From: Vibrio mangrovi
GTDB lineage: Bacteria > Pseudomonadota > Gammaproteobacteria > Enterobacterales > Vibrionaceae
Direction of reading: 5' to 3'
NCBI RefSeq assembly: GCF_024346955.1
Contig: NZ_AP024883.1
Span: 1,612,001 to 1,676,000 of the forward strand
DNA length: 64,000 nucleotides
Shown here in pieces: positions 53,330 to 62,481 of the stretch (position 1 is its first letter; every line of letters begins with the position of its first letter). The translations under genes were made by a program, and so were the position numbers. Under the pieces are notes generated by a model, which did not search any database, was not told the origin of the DNA, and saw only the letters and a list, made by a program, of their open reading frames with translations.

Positions 53330-54475
53330 ATGTCAGTCTTATTAAATAGCTCGCTCAAGAAAGAATATCCGCAAAAGGAAGTCAGCCGTATCGGCTTTTT
53401 GTTGTTGAACAACTTTACAATGATCGCGTTGGCGTCAGCTGTTGAACCTCTGAGAATGGCAAACCAGCTTAGTGGTAAAGAGCTGTATGATTGGTATACG
53501 ATCACAGAAGATGGAGAGCCGGTTTCGGCGAGTGATGGTATTACTGTGACTCCGGATACATCAATTAATGCGGCTCCGAAACTGGACACTCTGATTGTTG
53601 TCGGCGGTGTAAATATTACCCGCAGTTATACACGTCGTCAGGTCAGCTGGATTCAGTCTCTGGCTCGTAAGCATGTGTGCCTTGGCGGTGTCTGTACCGG
53701 CCCTTATTTACTGGCCGATGCCGGTGTGATGGATGGTTATGAGTGTAGTGCTCACTGGGAATGTATTGCTGCCTTGCAGGAAGCATATCCCAGAGTGACA
53801 TGCTCGAATCACCTGTTCGTGATTGACCGTGACCGCATGACCAGTACCGGAGGTTCGGTACCGATGGATATGATGATCAATATGATTAAGCGTGATTACG
53901 GACATCAGCTGGCCGCGAGTATCTCTGAGATGTTCATTTGCGACAGAATCCGGGGTGAAACGGATTATCAGCGCATTCCGCTCCGCCATGTTCTGGGAAC
54001 TGCACAGCCCAAACTGGTTGAAGCAATCACACTGATGGAAGCCAATATTGAAGAAACGATCGAGCTGGACGAGCTTGCCGCGTATGTCGGACTTTCCCGC
54101 AGACAGCTGGAGCGCCTGTTCCAGAAATATCTTCAGTGTCCGCCATCAAAATACTATCTGAAATTAAGATTATTCAGAGCCAGACAGTTGTTGCGTCAGA
54201 CATCGATGTCAATTATCGACATCGCAACGGCATGCGGATTTGTATCATCTCCCCATTTCAGTAAGTGTTATCGTATTCATATTGGTATTTCACCAAGAGC
54301 CGAACGTCTGGGGCACGGCGAGACCGAACTGGAAAATGTACTACTTGCAACTGAAGTGGTGGAAGATAACCCGGTTCAGGCTGATTTTTCTGTTCTGGAT
54401 GTTCCCAGCCTCCGTTCGTCACGTGCTTTATATGAAGCGCAATATGAACCGACTTATGGTTCAGTTCTGGTCTGA
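53330..54475 (+). CDS. gbdR: GbdR-type transcriptional activator (GATase1-like plus AraC domain)
   Basis: The 381-residue protein has an N-terminal DJ-1/PfpI-like class I amidotransferase-like domain (IGFLLLNNFTMIALASAVEPLRMAN, then LDTLIVVGGVNI and LGGVCTGPYLLADAG) and a C-terminal AraC pair of helix-turn-helices (LDELAAYVGLSRRQLERLF near 268 and IIDIATACGFVSSPHFSKCYR near 315). GbdR of Pseudomonas activates betaine and dimethylglycine catabolic genes in response to those compounds, and the gene context here is the same. GGAG precedes the ATG. Confidence 0.88.
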   Translation: MSVLLNSSLKKEYPQKEVSRIGFLLLNNFTMIALASAVEPLRMANQLSGKELYDWYTITEDGEPVSASDGITVTPDTSINAAPKLDTLIVVGGVNITRSYTRRQVSWIQSLARKHVCLGGVCTGPYLLADAGVMDGYECSAHWECIAALQEAYPRVTCSNHLFVIDRDRMTSTGGSVPMDMMINMIKRDYGHQLAASISEMFICDRIRGETDYQRIPLRHVLGTAQPKLVEAITLMEANIEETIELDELAAYVGLSRRQLERLFQKYLQCPPSKYYLKLRLFRARQLLRQTSMSIIDIATACGFVSSPHFSKCYRIHIGISPRAERLGHGETELENVLLATEVVEDNPVQADFSVLDVPSLRSSRALYEAQYEPTYGSVLV

Positions 54476-54494
54476 TTTTTCTCTCTTCTTTCTC

Positions 54495-54527
54495 AAAGGC
54501 CGCCGGGTTTGCCCTGCGGCCTTTTTT
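54495..54527 (+). terminator. Rho-independent terminator after the GbdR-type gene
   Basis: AAAGGCCGC pairs with GCGGCCTTT, with an inner GGG/CCC pair, and is followed by a T run. It separates gbdR from the dgc operon. Confidence 0.9.
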
Positions 54528-54529
54528 AT

Positions 54530-54596
54530 CCTGAAAACGACGGCCTGAAAACGACGCTTCAGGTTACGCAAAAGGTGTCCTGAGTGACGTTTTCAG
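54530..54596. repeat. Repeated CTGAAAACG motif upstream of the dgc operon
   Basis: CCTGAAAACGACG occurs twice as exact direct repeats at 54530-54542 and 54544-54556 (14-base period). CGTTTTCAG, the inverse of CTGAAAACG, follows at 54588-54596. The set lies 70-135 bases before the M19-like gene, where an activator such as GbdR would bind. AAAACGAC also appears in the sdaA upstream repeat. Confidence 0.55.
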
Positions 54597-54664
54597 AACA
54601 CTACTTGGTTGCAGTAATACCTATTCTGAGTACCAAGCTCACAGTGAAATGAATCAGGTGAAAA

Positions 54665-55642
54665 ATGGACTCTAGGGAATTGCATAATGATGCGATCGTT
54701 ATCGACGGACTCGTGATAGCGAAATGGGATCGTGATTTATTTGAAGATATGCGTAAAGGCGGGATCACTGCTGCAAACTGCACAGTATCAGTCTGGGAAG
54801 GCTTTCAGAATACGGTCAATAATATCGTTGAGATGAACAATCTCATTGAAGCAAACAGCGACATCATCACAAAAGTTCGCACAACCGACGATATCCGCCG
54901 GGCGAAGCAGGAAGGTAAAACTGGTGTGATGATGGGTTTCCAGAATGCACATGCTTACGAAGATCAGCTCGGTTATGTTCAGGTATTTAAAGACTTGGGT
55001 GTTGGTGTCGTTCAGATGTGTTACAACACTCAGAATTTAGTTGGAACCGGTTGTTACGAGCGTGACGGTGGTTTATCCGGTTTCGGTCATGAGATCGTGG
55101 CGGAGATGAACCGTGTTGGTGTGATGTGTGACCTTTCCCACGTTGGTGCCAAAACTTCAGAAGAAGTGATCCTGGCGTCGAAAAAACCAGTCTGTTATTC
55201 CCACTGTCTGCCGAGCGGACTGAAAGATCATCCACGTAATAAATCCGACCAGGAACTGAAGTTCATCGCCGATCACGGCGGTTTTGTCGGAGTCACAATG
55301 TTTGCACCGTTTTTGAAAAACGGTATCCACTCAACAATTGAAGACTACGTTGAAGCAATTGCTTACATATTCAATTTGGTTGGCGAGGACCAAATCGGAA
55401 TCGGGACCGATTTTACACAAGGTCATGGCCAGCCCTTTTTTGAATGGTTAACTCATGATAAGGGCTACGCACGTCGCCTGACTAACTTTGGCGAGATTAT
55501 CAACCCGGAAGGTATTCGTACCCTTGGTGAGTTTCCTAACTTAACTGACGCTCTGTTACGGCATGGTTTCACTGAAACCCAGGTCCGGAAAATTATGGGC
55601 GAAAACTGGCTACGCGTTTTAGGTGACGTGTGGGGTGAATAA
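54665..55642 (+). CDS. M19 renal-dipeptidase-like protein of the betaine island
   Basis: The 325-residue protein has the M19 membrane-dipeptidase-like TIM barrel: MGFQNAHAYED near 97, MCDLSHVG near 156, YSHCLPSGLKDHPRN near 180 and IGIGTDFTQGHG near 240. It keeps the two His of the central metal site, but the N-terminal HxD zinc motif (DGHND in dipeptidases) is IDGLVIAKWD here and the bridging Glu region reads GFQNA. A classical di-zinc dipeptidase is therefore unlikely. Homologs sit in the dimethylglycine loci of Pseudomonas beside dgcA. The role is unknown. It is the first gene of the dgc operon, with AGGTGA before the ATG. Confidence 0.85.
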   Translation: MDSRELHNDAIVIDGLVIAKWDRDLFEDMRKGGITAANCTVSVWEGFQNTVNNIVEMNNLIEANSDIITKVRTTDDIRRAKQEGKTGVMMGFQNAHAYEDQLGYVQVFKDLGVGVVQMCYNTQNLVGTGCYERDGGLSGFGHEIVAEMNRVGVMCDLSHVGAKTSEEVILASKKPVCYSHCLPSGLKDHPRNKSDQELKFIADHGGFVGVTMFAPFLKNGIHSTIEDYVEAIAYIFNLVGEDQIGIGTDFTQGHGQPFFEWLTHDKGYARRLTNFGEIINPEGIRTLGEFPNLTDALLRHGFTETQVRKIMGENWLRVLGDVWGE

Positions 55643-55687
55643 TCCACATTCACTGCGTTCAAAATTAAATTAAAAGGAGAATTCGAA

Positions 55688-56221
55688 ATGGGAGTACACG
55701 CACCTGAAATGCCAATACTGGTCGATGATGAGACTGGTGTCTGGACAACCGACGCATTGCCAATGCTTTATGTTCCCCGTCACTTCTTCGTCAATAACCA
55801 TATGGCGATTGAAGAAGAAATGGGTGCAGAACGTTATGCAGAAATCCTCTATAAAGCGGGTTATAAGTCTGCTTACTACTGGTGTGAAAAAGAAGCAGAA
55901 GCTCATGGTATCGAAGGCGATGCGGTCTTCGAACATTACATGAAGCGTCTGTCTCAGCGTGGCTGGGGAATTTTCACCATTGAGAGTTTAAATATTGCCG
56001 AAGGGACTGCGCGTGTCCGTCTGGATAATTCAGCGTTTGTCTATCAGTACGGCAAAGTAAACCGCAAAGTTGATTATATGTTTACCGGATGGTTTGCCGG
56101 AGCGATTGATCAGATCGCCAAAAGCCTGGGTTACACAGTGCAAACCCAAGCAGTACAGGTCCAGAGCGCAGCAGAAGAAGGGTGTGACTACGGTATCTTC
56201 GAAGTCTCGCCGCTGGTCTGA
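55688..56221 (+). CDS. Conserved betaine-locus protein, possibly DUF5943/4VR-like
   Basis: This 177-residue protein is of the kind found between the dipeptidase-like gene and dgcA in Pseudomonas betaine loci (DUF5943, from memory). The middle region (RYAEILYKAGYKSAYYWCEKEA) and the end (QVQSAAEEGCDYGIFEVSP, with a Cys followed by an acidic strand) resemble the V4R/4-vinyl-reductase fold, a small-molecule-binding domain. That similarity is weak. AAGGAG precedes the ATG, and 45 bases separate it from the upstream gene. Confidence 0.75.
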   Translation: MGVHAPEMPILVDDETGVWTTDALPMLYVPRHFFVNNHMAIEEEMGAERYAEILYKAGYKSAYYWCEKEAEAHGIEGDAVFEHYMKRLSQRGWGIFTIESLNIAEGTARVRLDNSAFVYQYGKVNRKVDYMFTGWFAGAIDQIAKSLGYTVQTQAVQVQSAAEEGCDYGIFEVSPLV

Positions 56222-56276
56222 TAACACATATATAAATACAAAGTACTGATAACTAGAAAGTATTAGTCAAGGAAGA

Positions 56277-56304
56277 CAGCCTTATCCGGTCGGAGATAAG
56301 GCTG
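56277..56304 (+). other. Intercistronic hairpin before dgcA
   Basis: CAGCCTTATC (56277-56286) pairs perfectly with GATAAGGCTG (56295-56304) around an eight-base loop, with no T run after it. It ends 15 bases before the dgcA start and covers part of the leader, so it may stabilise or process the mRNA or tune dgcA translation. Confidence 0.6.
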
Positions 56305-56319
56305 GTATAGAGGTGAAGC

Positions 56320-58383
56320 ATGTCTCAGTTTGATATTCTGTTCCAACCGTTAAAAATCAATAATCTGACGATTCGTAACCGGATTGTCAGTACCGCTCAC
56401 GCCGAGGTATACGCAACTGACGGCGGTATGACGACTGATCGCTATGTAAAATATTACGAAGAAAAAGCCAAAGGCGGCTGTGGTCTTTGTATTTGCGGCG
56501 GCTCCAGTGTGGTATCTATCGACAGCCCACAAAGCTGGTGGAGTTCGGTCAACCTCTCAACAGACAGAATCATCCCTCATTTCCAGAATCTTGCCGATGC
56601 TGTTCATAAGCATGGCGGTAAGATCATGATTCAGATTACCCATATGGGACGTCGTTCGCGCTGGGATGGTGAAAACTGGCCGAACCTGATGTCACCATCG
56701 GGCATCCGTGAACCGGTTCACCGCGCAACCTGTAAAACGATTGAAGAAGAAGAGATCTGGCGCGTCGTCGGTGACTTTGCCAAGGCAGCTGTCCGGGCAA
56801 AAGAAGGTGGCCTTGATGGTGTAGAACTGTCTGCGGTTCACCAGCATATGATTGACCAGTTCTGGTCTCCTCGGGTGAACAAACGGACTGACCAGTGGGG
56901 CGGCACGTTTGAAAACCGGATGCGTTTCGGTATGGAAGTTCTTAAGGCTGTCCGTGAAGCGGTTGGTCCTGATTTTGTGGTTGGTATGCGGATAACCGGT
57001 GATGAGTTCCACCCGGACGGCCTTGACCACGAAGAAATGAAAAAAATCGCGGCTTATTATGATGCAACAGGCAAGGTGGACTATTTCGGCGTGGTTGGTT
57101 CCGGCTGTGATACACATAATACGCTGGCAAACGTTATTCCGAATATGAGTTATCCGCCGGAGCCGTTCCTGCACCTGGCTGCCGGTATCAAAGAAGTAGT
57201 TTCTGTACCTGTAATTCACGCACAGAACATTAAGGATCCGAATCAGGCAAAACGTATTCTTGAAGGTGGTTATGTCGATTTCGTCGGGATGACCCGTGCG
57301 CATATTGCCGATCCGCATCTGATTGCCAAAATCAAATTAGGTCAGACTGATCAGATCCGTCAGTGTGTCGGTGCAAACTACTGTATCGACCGTCAGTACA
57401 TGGGTCTGGACGTTCTGTGTATTCAGAACGCTGCAACATCCCGTGAATATATGGGACTGCCACATATTATCGAAAAAACAACCGGTCCGGTGCGTAAAGT
57501 TGTTGTTGTCGGCGGTGGCCCTGGTGGTCTGGAAGCTGCGCGTGTCGCTGCTGAACGTGGTCATCAGGTCACACTGATTGAAAAAGGCGAAGAACTGGGC
57601 GGACAGATCACTATCGCGGCGAAAGCTCCACAACGTGATCAGATGGCCGGGATTACCCGCTGGCTGGCGATGGAACTGGATCGTCTGGGCGTGGAAATTA
57701 TTCTTAATACCGCTGCAAGCGCAGAGATGGTTCGGGAAATGAAACCGGATGTCTGCATTCTGGCAACCGGCGGACGTCCGTTTATCGACCAAAACCCGGA
57801 ATGGGGCGCGGAAGAAGGTCTGGTTGTTTCCAGCTGGGATATTCTCAACGGTAAAGTTGAACCGGGTAAAAACGTTCTGATTTACGATACGATCTGTGAG
57901 TTCTCCGGAATGTCGGCAGCCGATTACCTGACTTCAAAAGGCGCTCTGGTTGAGCTGGTGACCGATGATATTAAACCGGGTGTCGGTATCGGTGGAACAA
58001 CATTCCCGACTTATTACCGTAGCCTGTATGAGAAAGAAGTCATCATGACCTCTGACCTGATGCTTGAGAAAGTTTACCGTGAAGGAGACAACCTGGTTGC
58101 GGTACTGGAAAACGAATATACCGGTCAGAAAGAAGAGCGGGTTGTGGACCAGATCGTGGTTGAAAACGGTATTCGTCCGAACGAAGAACTGTACTACGAG
58201 CTGAAAGGCGAGTCGGTCAACAAAGGTCAGATTGATAACGAAGCATTATTTGCTGCTGCACCTCAGCCGGTGTTATCAGAAAGTGGCAATGGCATGATCC
58301 TGTGGCGTTTAGGTGATTGTGTGTCACAACGTAACACCCACGCTGCGATCTACGACGCATTACGCCTGTGTAAAGATCTCTAA
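56320..58383 (+). CDS. dgcA: Dimethylglycine demethylase subunit DgcA (FMN/FAD flavoprotein)
   Basis: DgcA, with DgcB, demethylates dimethylglycine to sarcosine. The 687-residue protein has the old-yellow-enzyme/trimethylamine-dehydrogenase layout: an FMN TIM barrel (LFQPLKINNLTIRNRIVS start, ELSAVHQHMIDQFWSP near 170), an iron-sulfur region and an FAD/NAD domain (KVVVVGGGPGGLEAARVAAERG near 393). Of the four Cys of trimethylamine dehydrogenase, C349, C355 and C367 are present, but the second position is A352 (CVGANYC). This may be a family trait. AGAGGTGA precedes the ATG. Confidence 0.9.
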   Translation: MSQFDILFQPLKINNLTIRNRIVSTAHAEVYATDGGMTTDRYVKYYEEKAKGGCGLCICGGSSVVSIDSPQSWWSSVNLSTDRIIPHFQNLADAVHKHGGKIMIQITHMGRRSRWDGENWPNLMSPSGIREPVHRATCKTIEEEEIWRVVGDFAKAAVRAKEGGLDGVELSAVHQHMIDQFWSPRVNKRTDQWGGTFENRMRFGMEVLKAVREAVGPDFVVGMRITGDEFHPDGLDHEEMKKIAAYYDATGKVDYFGVVGSGCDTHNTLANVIPNMSYPPEPFLHLAAGIKEVVSVPVIHAQNIKDPNQAKRILEGGYVDFVGMTRAHIADPHLIAKIKLGQTDQIRQCVGANYCIDRQYMGLDVLCIQNAATSREYMGLPHIIEKTTGPVRKVVVVGGGPGGLEAARVAAERGHQVTLIEKGEELGGQITIAAKAPQRDQMAGITRWLAMELDRLGVEIILNTAASAEMVREMKPDVCILATGGRPFIDQNPEWGAEEGLVVSSWDILNGKVEPGKNVLIYDTICEFSGMSAADYLTSKGALVELVTDDIKPGVGIGGTTFPTYYRSLYEKEVIMTSDLMLEKVYREGDNLVAVLENEYTGQKEERVVDQIVVENGIRPNEELYYELKGESVNKGQIDNEALFAAAPQPVLSESGNGMILWRLGDCVSQRNTHAAIYDALRLCKDL

Positions 58384-58393
58384 GGAGGTGCCT

Positions 58394-60361
58394 ATGAACC
58401 TTGAATGGTTGCTTCCCATTTTAGTTGTAACCGCCAGCGTGCTGGCGGTTCTTGGAATGGTAAGACGTATCCGCATGTGGTTGCGGGGACAGGCATCCCC
58501 GGTTTCCATCATCGGTGGCTTGATGTCAATGCCCCGGCGTTATCTGGTCGATCTGCACCATGTAGTCGCCCGGGATAAAGTCATGTCAAACACGCACGTC
58601 GCGACGGCGGGTGGGTTTGTCCTTTCAGTATTGCTTATCTTTGCTGTTCACGTCTTTGGTGTTGCCAAAGAAATTCTCTCGTACGTGTTACTTGCTTCTC
58701 TGGCGCTGATGTTTACGGGAGCGCTGTTTGTTTTCCGTCGTCGTCTGAACCCACCTTCGAGATTGTCGAAAGGCCCGTGGATGCGTCTGCCGAAAAGCCT
58801 ACTGATGTTTTCAGTCAGCTTCTTTATCATGACACTGCCGGTTTCTGGTGTGTTACCGGAGCAGTTCAGTCACTGGGCAATTGTTGCTGTGTTATTGGTT
58901 GCGATTATCTGGGGCATGGGCGAAATGTTTTTCGGCATGGGCTGGGGCGGTCCGATGAAGCACGCTTTTGCTGGTGCGCTGCATCTGGCATTTCACCGCA
59001 GACCGGAGCGTTTTGGCGGTGGTCGCTCAACCGGGCTGAAACCTGTTGATCTTGAAGCCGGTAAACTCGGTGTCGAGAATCCATCTGATTTCAAATGGAA
59101 CCAGTTACTGGGATTTGATGCCTGTGTGCAGTGCGGTAAGTGTGAAGCGATGTGTCCTGCATTTGCGGCCGGTCAGCCGCTGAACCCGAAAAAACTGATT
59201 CAGGATATGGTCGTCGGACTAGCTGGTGGTACTGATCAGCGTTATGCCGGTAGTCCGTATCCGGGGAAAGAAGTCGGTCATGCAAAGGGCGACCCGCATC
59301 AACCGATCGTCGGTGGCGTACTGAATTCAGAAACACTCTGGTCCTGTACAACCTGTCGTTCCTGTGTGGAAGAGTGTCCGATGATGATTGAACACGTGGA
59401 CGCGATTGTCGACATGCGTCGCTTCCTGACACTGGAAAAAGGACAGACACCGGAAAAAGGCGTCGAGGTTCTGGAAAACCTGATCTACACCGATAACCCG
59501 GGTGGTTACGCCCCACAGCGTCGTTCACACTGGGCTGCGGATCAGTCACTGAATCTGATGTCTGATGTGAAAAGAGCGGATGTACTGTTCTGGGTATCCG
59601 ATGGCGCGTTTGATATGCGTAGCCAGCGTATTCTCAAATCTTTTGTACAAATACTCAAGGCTGCCAAGATCGACGTTGCCATTCTGGGTGATGAAGAACT
59701 GGACAGCGGCGATGTTGCCCGCCGGTTAGGTGACGATGCAACTTTCCAGCGCCTGGCGCGCCGGAACATCGAAACACTGGAAAAGTATGAGTTCAACTGT
59801 ATCGTGACTACCGATCCTCATGCATTCCACTGTCTGAAAAACGAATATCCGGATTTCTATCCGGAAGGGAAGTCACCGCAATATCAGGTCTGGCATCACA
59901 CCACGTTTATCAATCAACTGGTTGAAAAAGGTCTGATCCATCTGCGTCCTTATCAGGGTGGCAAAGTGACTTACCATGATCCTTGTTATCTCGGTCGCTA
60001 TAACGGTGAATACGATTCACCTCGCTCAGTCCTGACACAACTGGGGATTGAAGTGAGTGAAATGGAGCGGTCCGGATTCCGTTCACGTTGCTGTGGCGGT
60101 GGCGGTGGCGCACCGATTACCGATATTCCGGGAGAGCGCCGGATCGCAGACATGCGTATGGATGACATCCGGGAAACCGGGGCAGAACTGGTTGCCGTCG
60201 GTTGTCAGCAGTGTACGGCCATGCTTGAAGGTGTGGTTGAGCCAAGACCTGAAGTGAAAGATATCGCTGAGCTGGTCGCAGAAGCATTACTCGAAGAGAG
60301 TGAGGCAGATTTGGCAGGTGCCGGTGTATGGACACCGGGTACTCAGGCTGAAACGGTGTAG
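58394..60361 (+). CDS. dgcB: Dimethylglycine demethylase subunit DgcB (membrane iron-sulfur protein)
   Basis: The ATG at 58394, six bases after AAGGAGG, gives 655 residues; the frame from 58313 lies within dgcA. About six N-terminal membrane segments (within residues 5-200) precede two 4Fe-4S motifs, C244-C247-C250-C254 (CVQCGKCEAMCP) and C318-C321-C324-C328 (CTTCRSCVEECP). A heterodisulfide-reductase-like CCG domain follows (YHDPCYLGRYN and SRCCGGGGGAP). It probably passes electrons from dimethylglycine oxidation through the ETF toward the quinone pool. Confidence 0.9.
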   Translation: MNLEWLLPILVVTASVLAVLGMVRRIRMWLRGQASPVSIIGGLMSMPRRYLVDLHHVVARDKVMSNTHVATAGGFVLSVLLIFAVHVFGVAKEILSYVLLASLALMFTGALFVFRRRLNPPSRLSKGPWMRLPKSLLMFSVSFFIMTLPVSGVLPEQFSHWAIVAVLLVAIIWGMGEMFFGMGWGGPMKHAFAGALHLAFHRRPERFGGGRSTGLKPVDLEAGKLGVENPSDFKWNQLLGFDACVQCGKCEAMCPAFAAGQPLNPKKLIQDMVVGLAGGTDQRYAGSPYPGKEVGHAKGDPHQPIVGGVLNSETLWSCTTCRSCVEECPMMIEHVDAIVDMRRFLTLEKGQTPEKGVEVLENLIYTDNPGGYAPQRRSHWAADQSLNLMSDVKRADVLFWVSDGAFDMRSQRILKSFVQILKAAKIDVAILGDEELDSGDVARRLGDDATFQRLARRNIETLEKYEFNCIVTTDPHAFHCLKNEYPDFYPEGKSPQYQVWHHTTFINQLVEKGLIHLRPYQGGKVTYHDPCYLGRYNGEYDSPRSVLTQLGIEVSEMERSGFRSRCCGGGGGAPITDIPGERRIADMRMDDIRETGAELVAVGCQQCTAMLEGVVEPRPEVKDIAELVAEALLEESEADLAGAGVWTPGTQAETV

Positions 60362-60370
60362 GAGAGAGCT

Positions 60371-61609
60371 ATGAGTGAAATAATTGTACGCCGTGATCGC
60401 CGCGTCGAATGGATTATGCGTAACCGGCTTCATCCACAACATGACAGCTTTGTCACTCAGCCGGCAGAGGAGAGAGGCCCGAGCGGCCTTATCCGCCGCT
60501 ATCCGCACCGGGTCGGTTTTATCGGCCCTAACGGAATCAAACGGATCGATCGTCTGCATGGCAGTGGTGCACCGTCATTCTCCGTACGTTCTCAGGGTGC
60601 CTCAGCAGAAGTTCAGTTGCCGTTACATACGGTCGCTGAGCCCGAATATTACATTGTTGTTGTCCCTGATATGCCGGGAGGCCGTTTAAGCAGCCATGAC
60701 CGGGATGTATTAGGACAGGCACATCAACTGGTGCAGCAACATGGCGGAGCCGGTGCAGTGATGGCGGTTGTCTTTGGCACGCATCGTGAAACTCAGTTTG
60801 ATACTGCCGGTGCTGACCGATTGCTGAATCTTTCCGGTGAAATCTATGAAGGTTACTGTCCTGAGCAGAAAGCCGCCGCATTAAGTCAGGTTGAAGCTGA
60901 ATATTCACCGAAGCACTGGTTGTTCCCGGATAGCATTTCCGGTGGCTTTGAACTGGGTGCACGTCTGACGGCATTGATCGGTGAACGTCCGGCGACACAG
61001 GCCTGGCAGGTCAATTCGGAAGAGACGGTCTGCCGTGCAGCCGGAGGCCGAAGCGATATTAAGCGTGCCACACCCAGATGTCTGCTTCTGGCAGAAGAGT
61101 GTGCCCCACAAATTGATGAAACACGTCACGAAGCACTGGAAGTTCAGCTTCAGGAAGCAACACCAATTCAGACCTCAATTGAAGACTTGGGACAGGTTGC
61201 AATTGATCCACAGTCCGTACCGCTGACGGAAGCAGAATTCATCCTTTCTGCCGGTAACGGGATTCACGACTGGGATCAGTTCCATCATGCTGCGCAGGTA
61301 CTTGGTGCCACTGAAGGGGCAAGCCGTGTGGCGGTGGATAACGGATTCATGCCACGTTTCAGACAGGTTGGTGCAACCGGTTCCTGGGTGACGGCCCGTG
61401 TTTATCTTGCTGTTGGTATCAGTGGTGCGATTCAGCACTTACAGGGAATTGGTGGTTGCGACAAAGTGATTGCAGTCAATACCGATCCCGGATGCGACAT
61501 GGTTAAACGGGCTGATCTGAGTGTGATTGCTGACAGTAACGAGCTGCTGGCGGCACTGATTACTCTGATTGAAGGCCACCAGAAAGAGGAGCTGAAGGAT
61601 GCAGCCTAG
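60371..61609 (+). CDS. etfA: Electron transfer flavoprotein alpha subunit of the dgc operon
   Basis: The 412-residue protein has an N-terminal basic extension of about 90 residues compared with common EtfA, and a C-terminal FAD domain with RQVGATGSWVTARVYLAVG near 340 and ISGAIQHLQGIGGCDKVIAVN, typical of ETF-alpha. AGGAGAG precedes the ATG, nine bases after dgcB. It pairs with the next gene. The extension matches versions found in Pseudomonas betaine loci, as far as I recall. Confidence 0.87.
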   Translation: MSEIIVRRDRRVEWIMRNRLHPQHDSFVTQPAEERGPSGLIRRYPHRVGFIGPNGIKRIDRLHGSGAPSFSVRSQGASAEVQLPLHTVAEPEYYIVVVPDMPGGRLSSHDRDVLGQAHQLVQQHGGAGAVMAVVFGTHRETQFDTAGADRLLNLSGEIYEGYCPEQKAAALSQVEAEYSPKHWLFPDSISGGFELGARLTALIGERPATQAWQVNSEETVCRAAGGRSDIKRATPRCLLLAEECAPQIDETRHEALEVQLQEATPIQTSIEDLGQVAIDPQSVPLTEAEFILSAGNGIHDWDQFHHAAQVLGATEGASRVAVDNGFMPRFRQVGATGSWVTARVYLAVGISGAIQHLQGIGGCDKVIAVNTDPGCDMVKRADLSVIADSNELLAALITLIEGHQKEELKDAA

Positions 61610-62396
61610 TTCACCGAAATCATTAGTTGTTAAAACACTTGTCTCGATTGGTGCTCATCCCGACTCTGGTCGTCCGCGTCGTGCGATGACAGATTCCAGA
61701 GCCGTGGAACTGGCACTGAATCTGCCAGACAGTGAACTGGAAGTTGTTCATGCCGGTGACCCGCATCATCCGGCCCTCGGTTATTACAGTGGTATGGGAT
61801 TATCCCGTATTCGCGTTTTGGCACAGGAACCTCAGGCAGATGCCGTTGACACTTTAGCTCAGTACTTTCAGGAAGAGATGCCTGATATCGTGCTGACGGG
61901 AACACGGGCCGAGAGCGGAGAATCGTCAGGGTTATTACCCTTCTTTCTCGCTCAGCGGCTTCAGTGTCCGGTTGTCATGGGTATTGCAGAAATTATCTCT
62001 GTTGAAAACGGGCAGGCCAAAGTGCTTCAGGCTTTACCCCGGGGACAGAGAAGAGCTCTGACCGTTCCTTTGCCTTTTGTTGCCAGCGTAGATATGGCGG
62101 CACAGCTTCCAAGGCAGAGTGCTTTCGGAATTGCCCGCCGTGCGCAGATTGACGTAAGTAAGGTCGACAGTGTGACACTCGATAATGAGTGGATGAATTG
62201 GGAGGAAACACCGGCGAAACCGAAAGTTAAACGTTTGAAGGTGGTGAAAGCCAAAACGGCAGCAGACAGGTTCAAAGCCGCGACTGCAAAAACGGCGTCT
62301 TCAGGTGGTCAGGTCATCAAAGATCAGCCAGTCAGTGACATGGCTAAGGCGGTTTTTGATTTGTTGCTTGAAGAAGGCGTCATTCGTCAGAAATAG
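61599..62396 (+). CDS. etfB: Electron transfer flavoprotein beta subunit of the dgc operon
   Basis: The 265-residue protein overlaps etfA by 11 bases. It has the ETF-beta pattern (LVSIGAHPDSGRPRRAMTDSR near the start, then IVLTGTRAESGESSGLLPFFLAQ near 95) and a lysine-rich C-terminal tail (KPKVKRLKVVKAKTAADRFKA). With the alpha subunit it should carry electrons from dimethylglycine oxidation. A hairpin follows the stop. Confidence 0.87.
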   Translation: MQPSSPKSLVVKTLVSIGAHPDSGRPRRAMTDSRAVELALNLPDSELEVVHAGDPHHPALGYYSGMGLSRIRVLAQEPQADAVDTLAQYFQEEMPDIVLTGTRAESGESSGLLPFFLAQRLQCPVVMGIAEIISVENGQAKVLQALPRGQRRALTVPLPFVASVDMAAQLPRQSAFGIARRAQIDVSKVDSVTLDNEWMNWEETPAKPKVKRLKVVKAKTAADRFKAATAKTASSGGQVIKDQPVSDMAKAVFDLLLEEGVIRQK

Positions 62397-62401
62397 CGAG
62401 C

Positions 62402-62430
62402 TCATCCGGTGGCAGGGATTTACCGGATGA
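62402..62430 (+). other. Hairpin between etfB and the BCCT gene
   Basis: TCATCCGGT (62402-62410) pairs perfectly with ACCGGATGA (62422-62430), with no T run. It is a likely mRNA processing or stability element rather than a strong terminator. The BCCT gene begins 51 bases later. Confidence 0.55.
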
Positions 62431-62481
62431 AAAGCGAACGTCTGTACATATCGTAGACAGATGGAATTCATGAGGGATCAA

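Noticed and set aside
56692..57318. 208-codon open frame antisense to dgcA
   Set aside because: Fully inside dgcA with no ribosome-binding site or domain pattern. It is a shadow frame.
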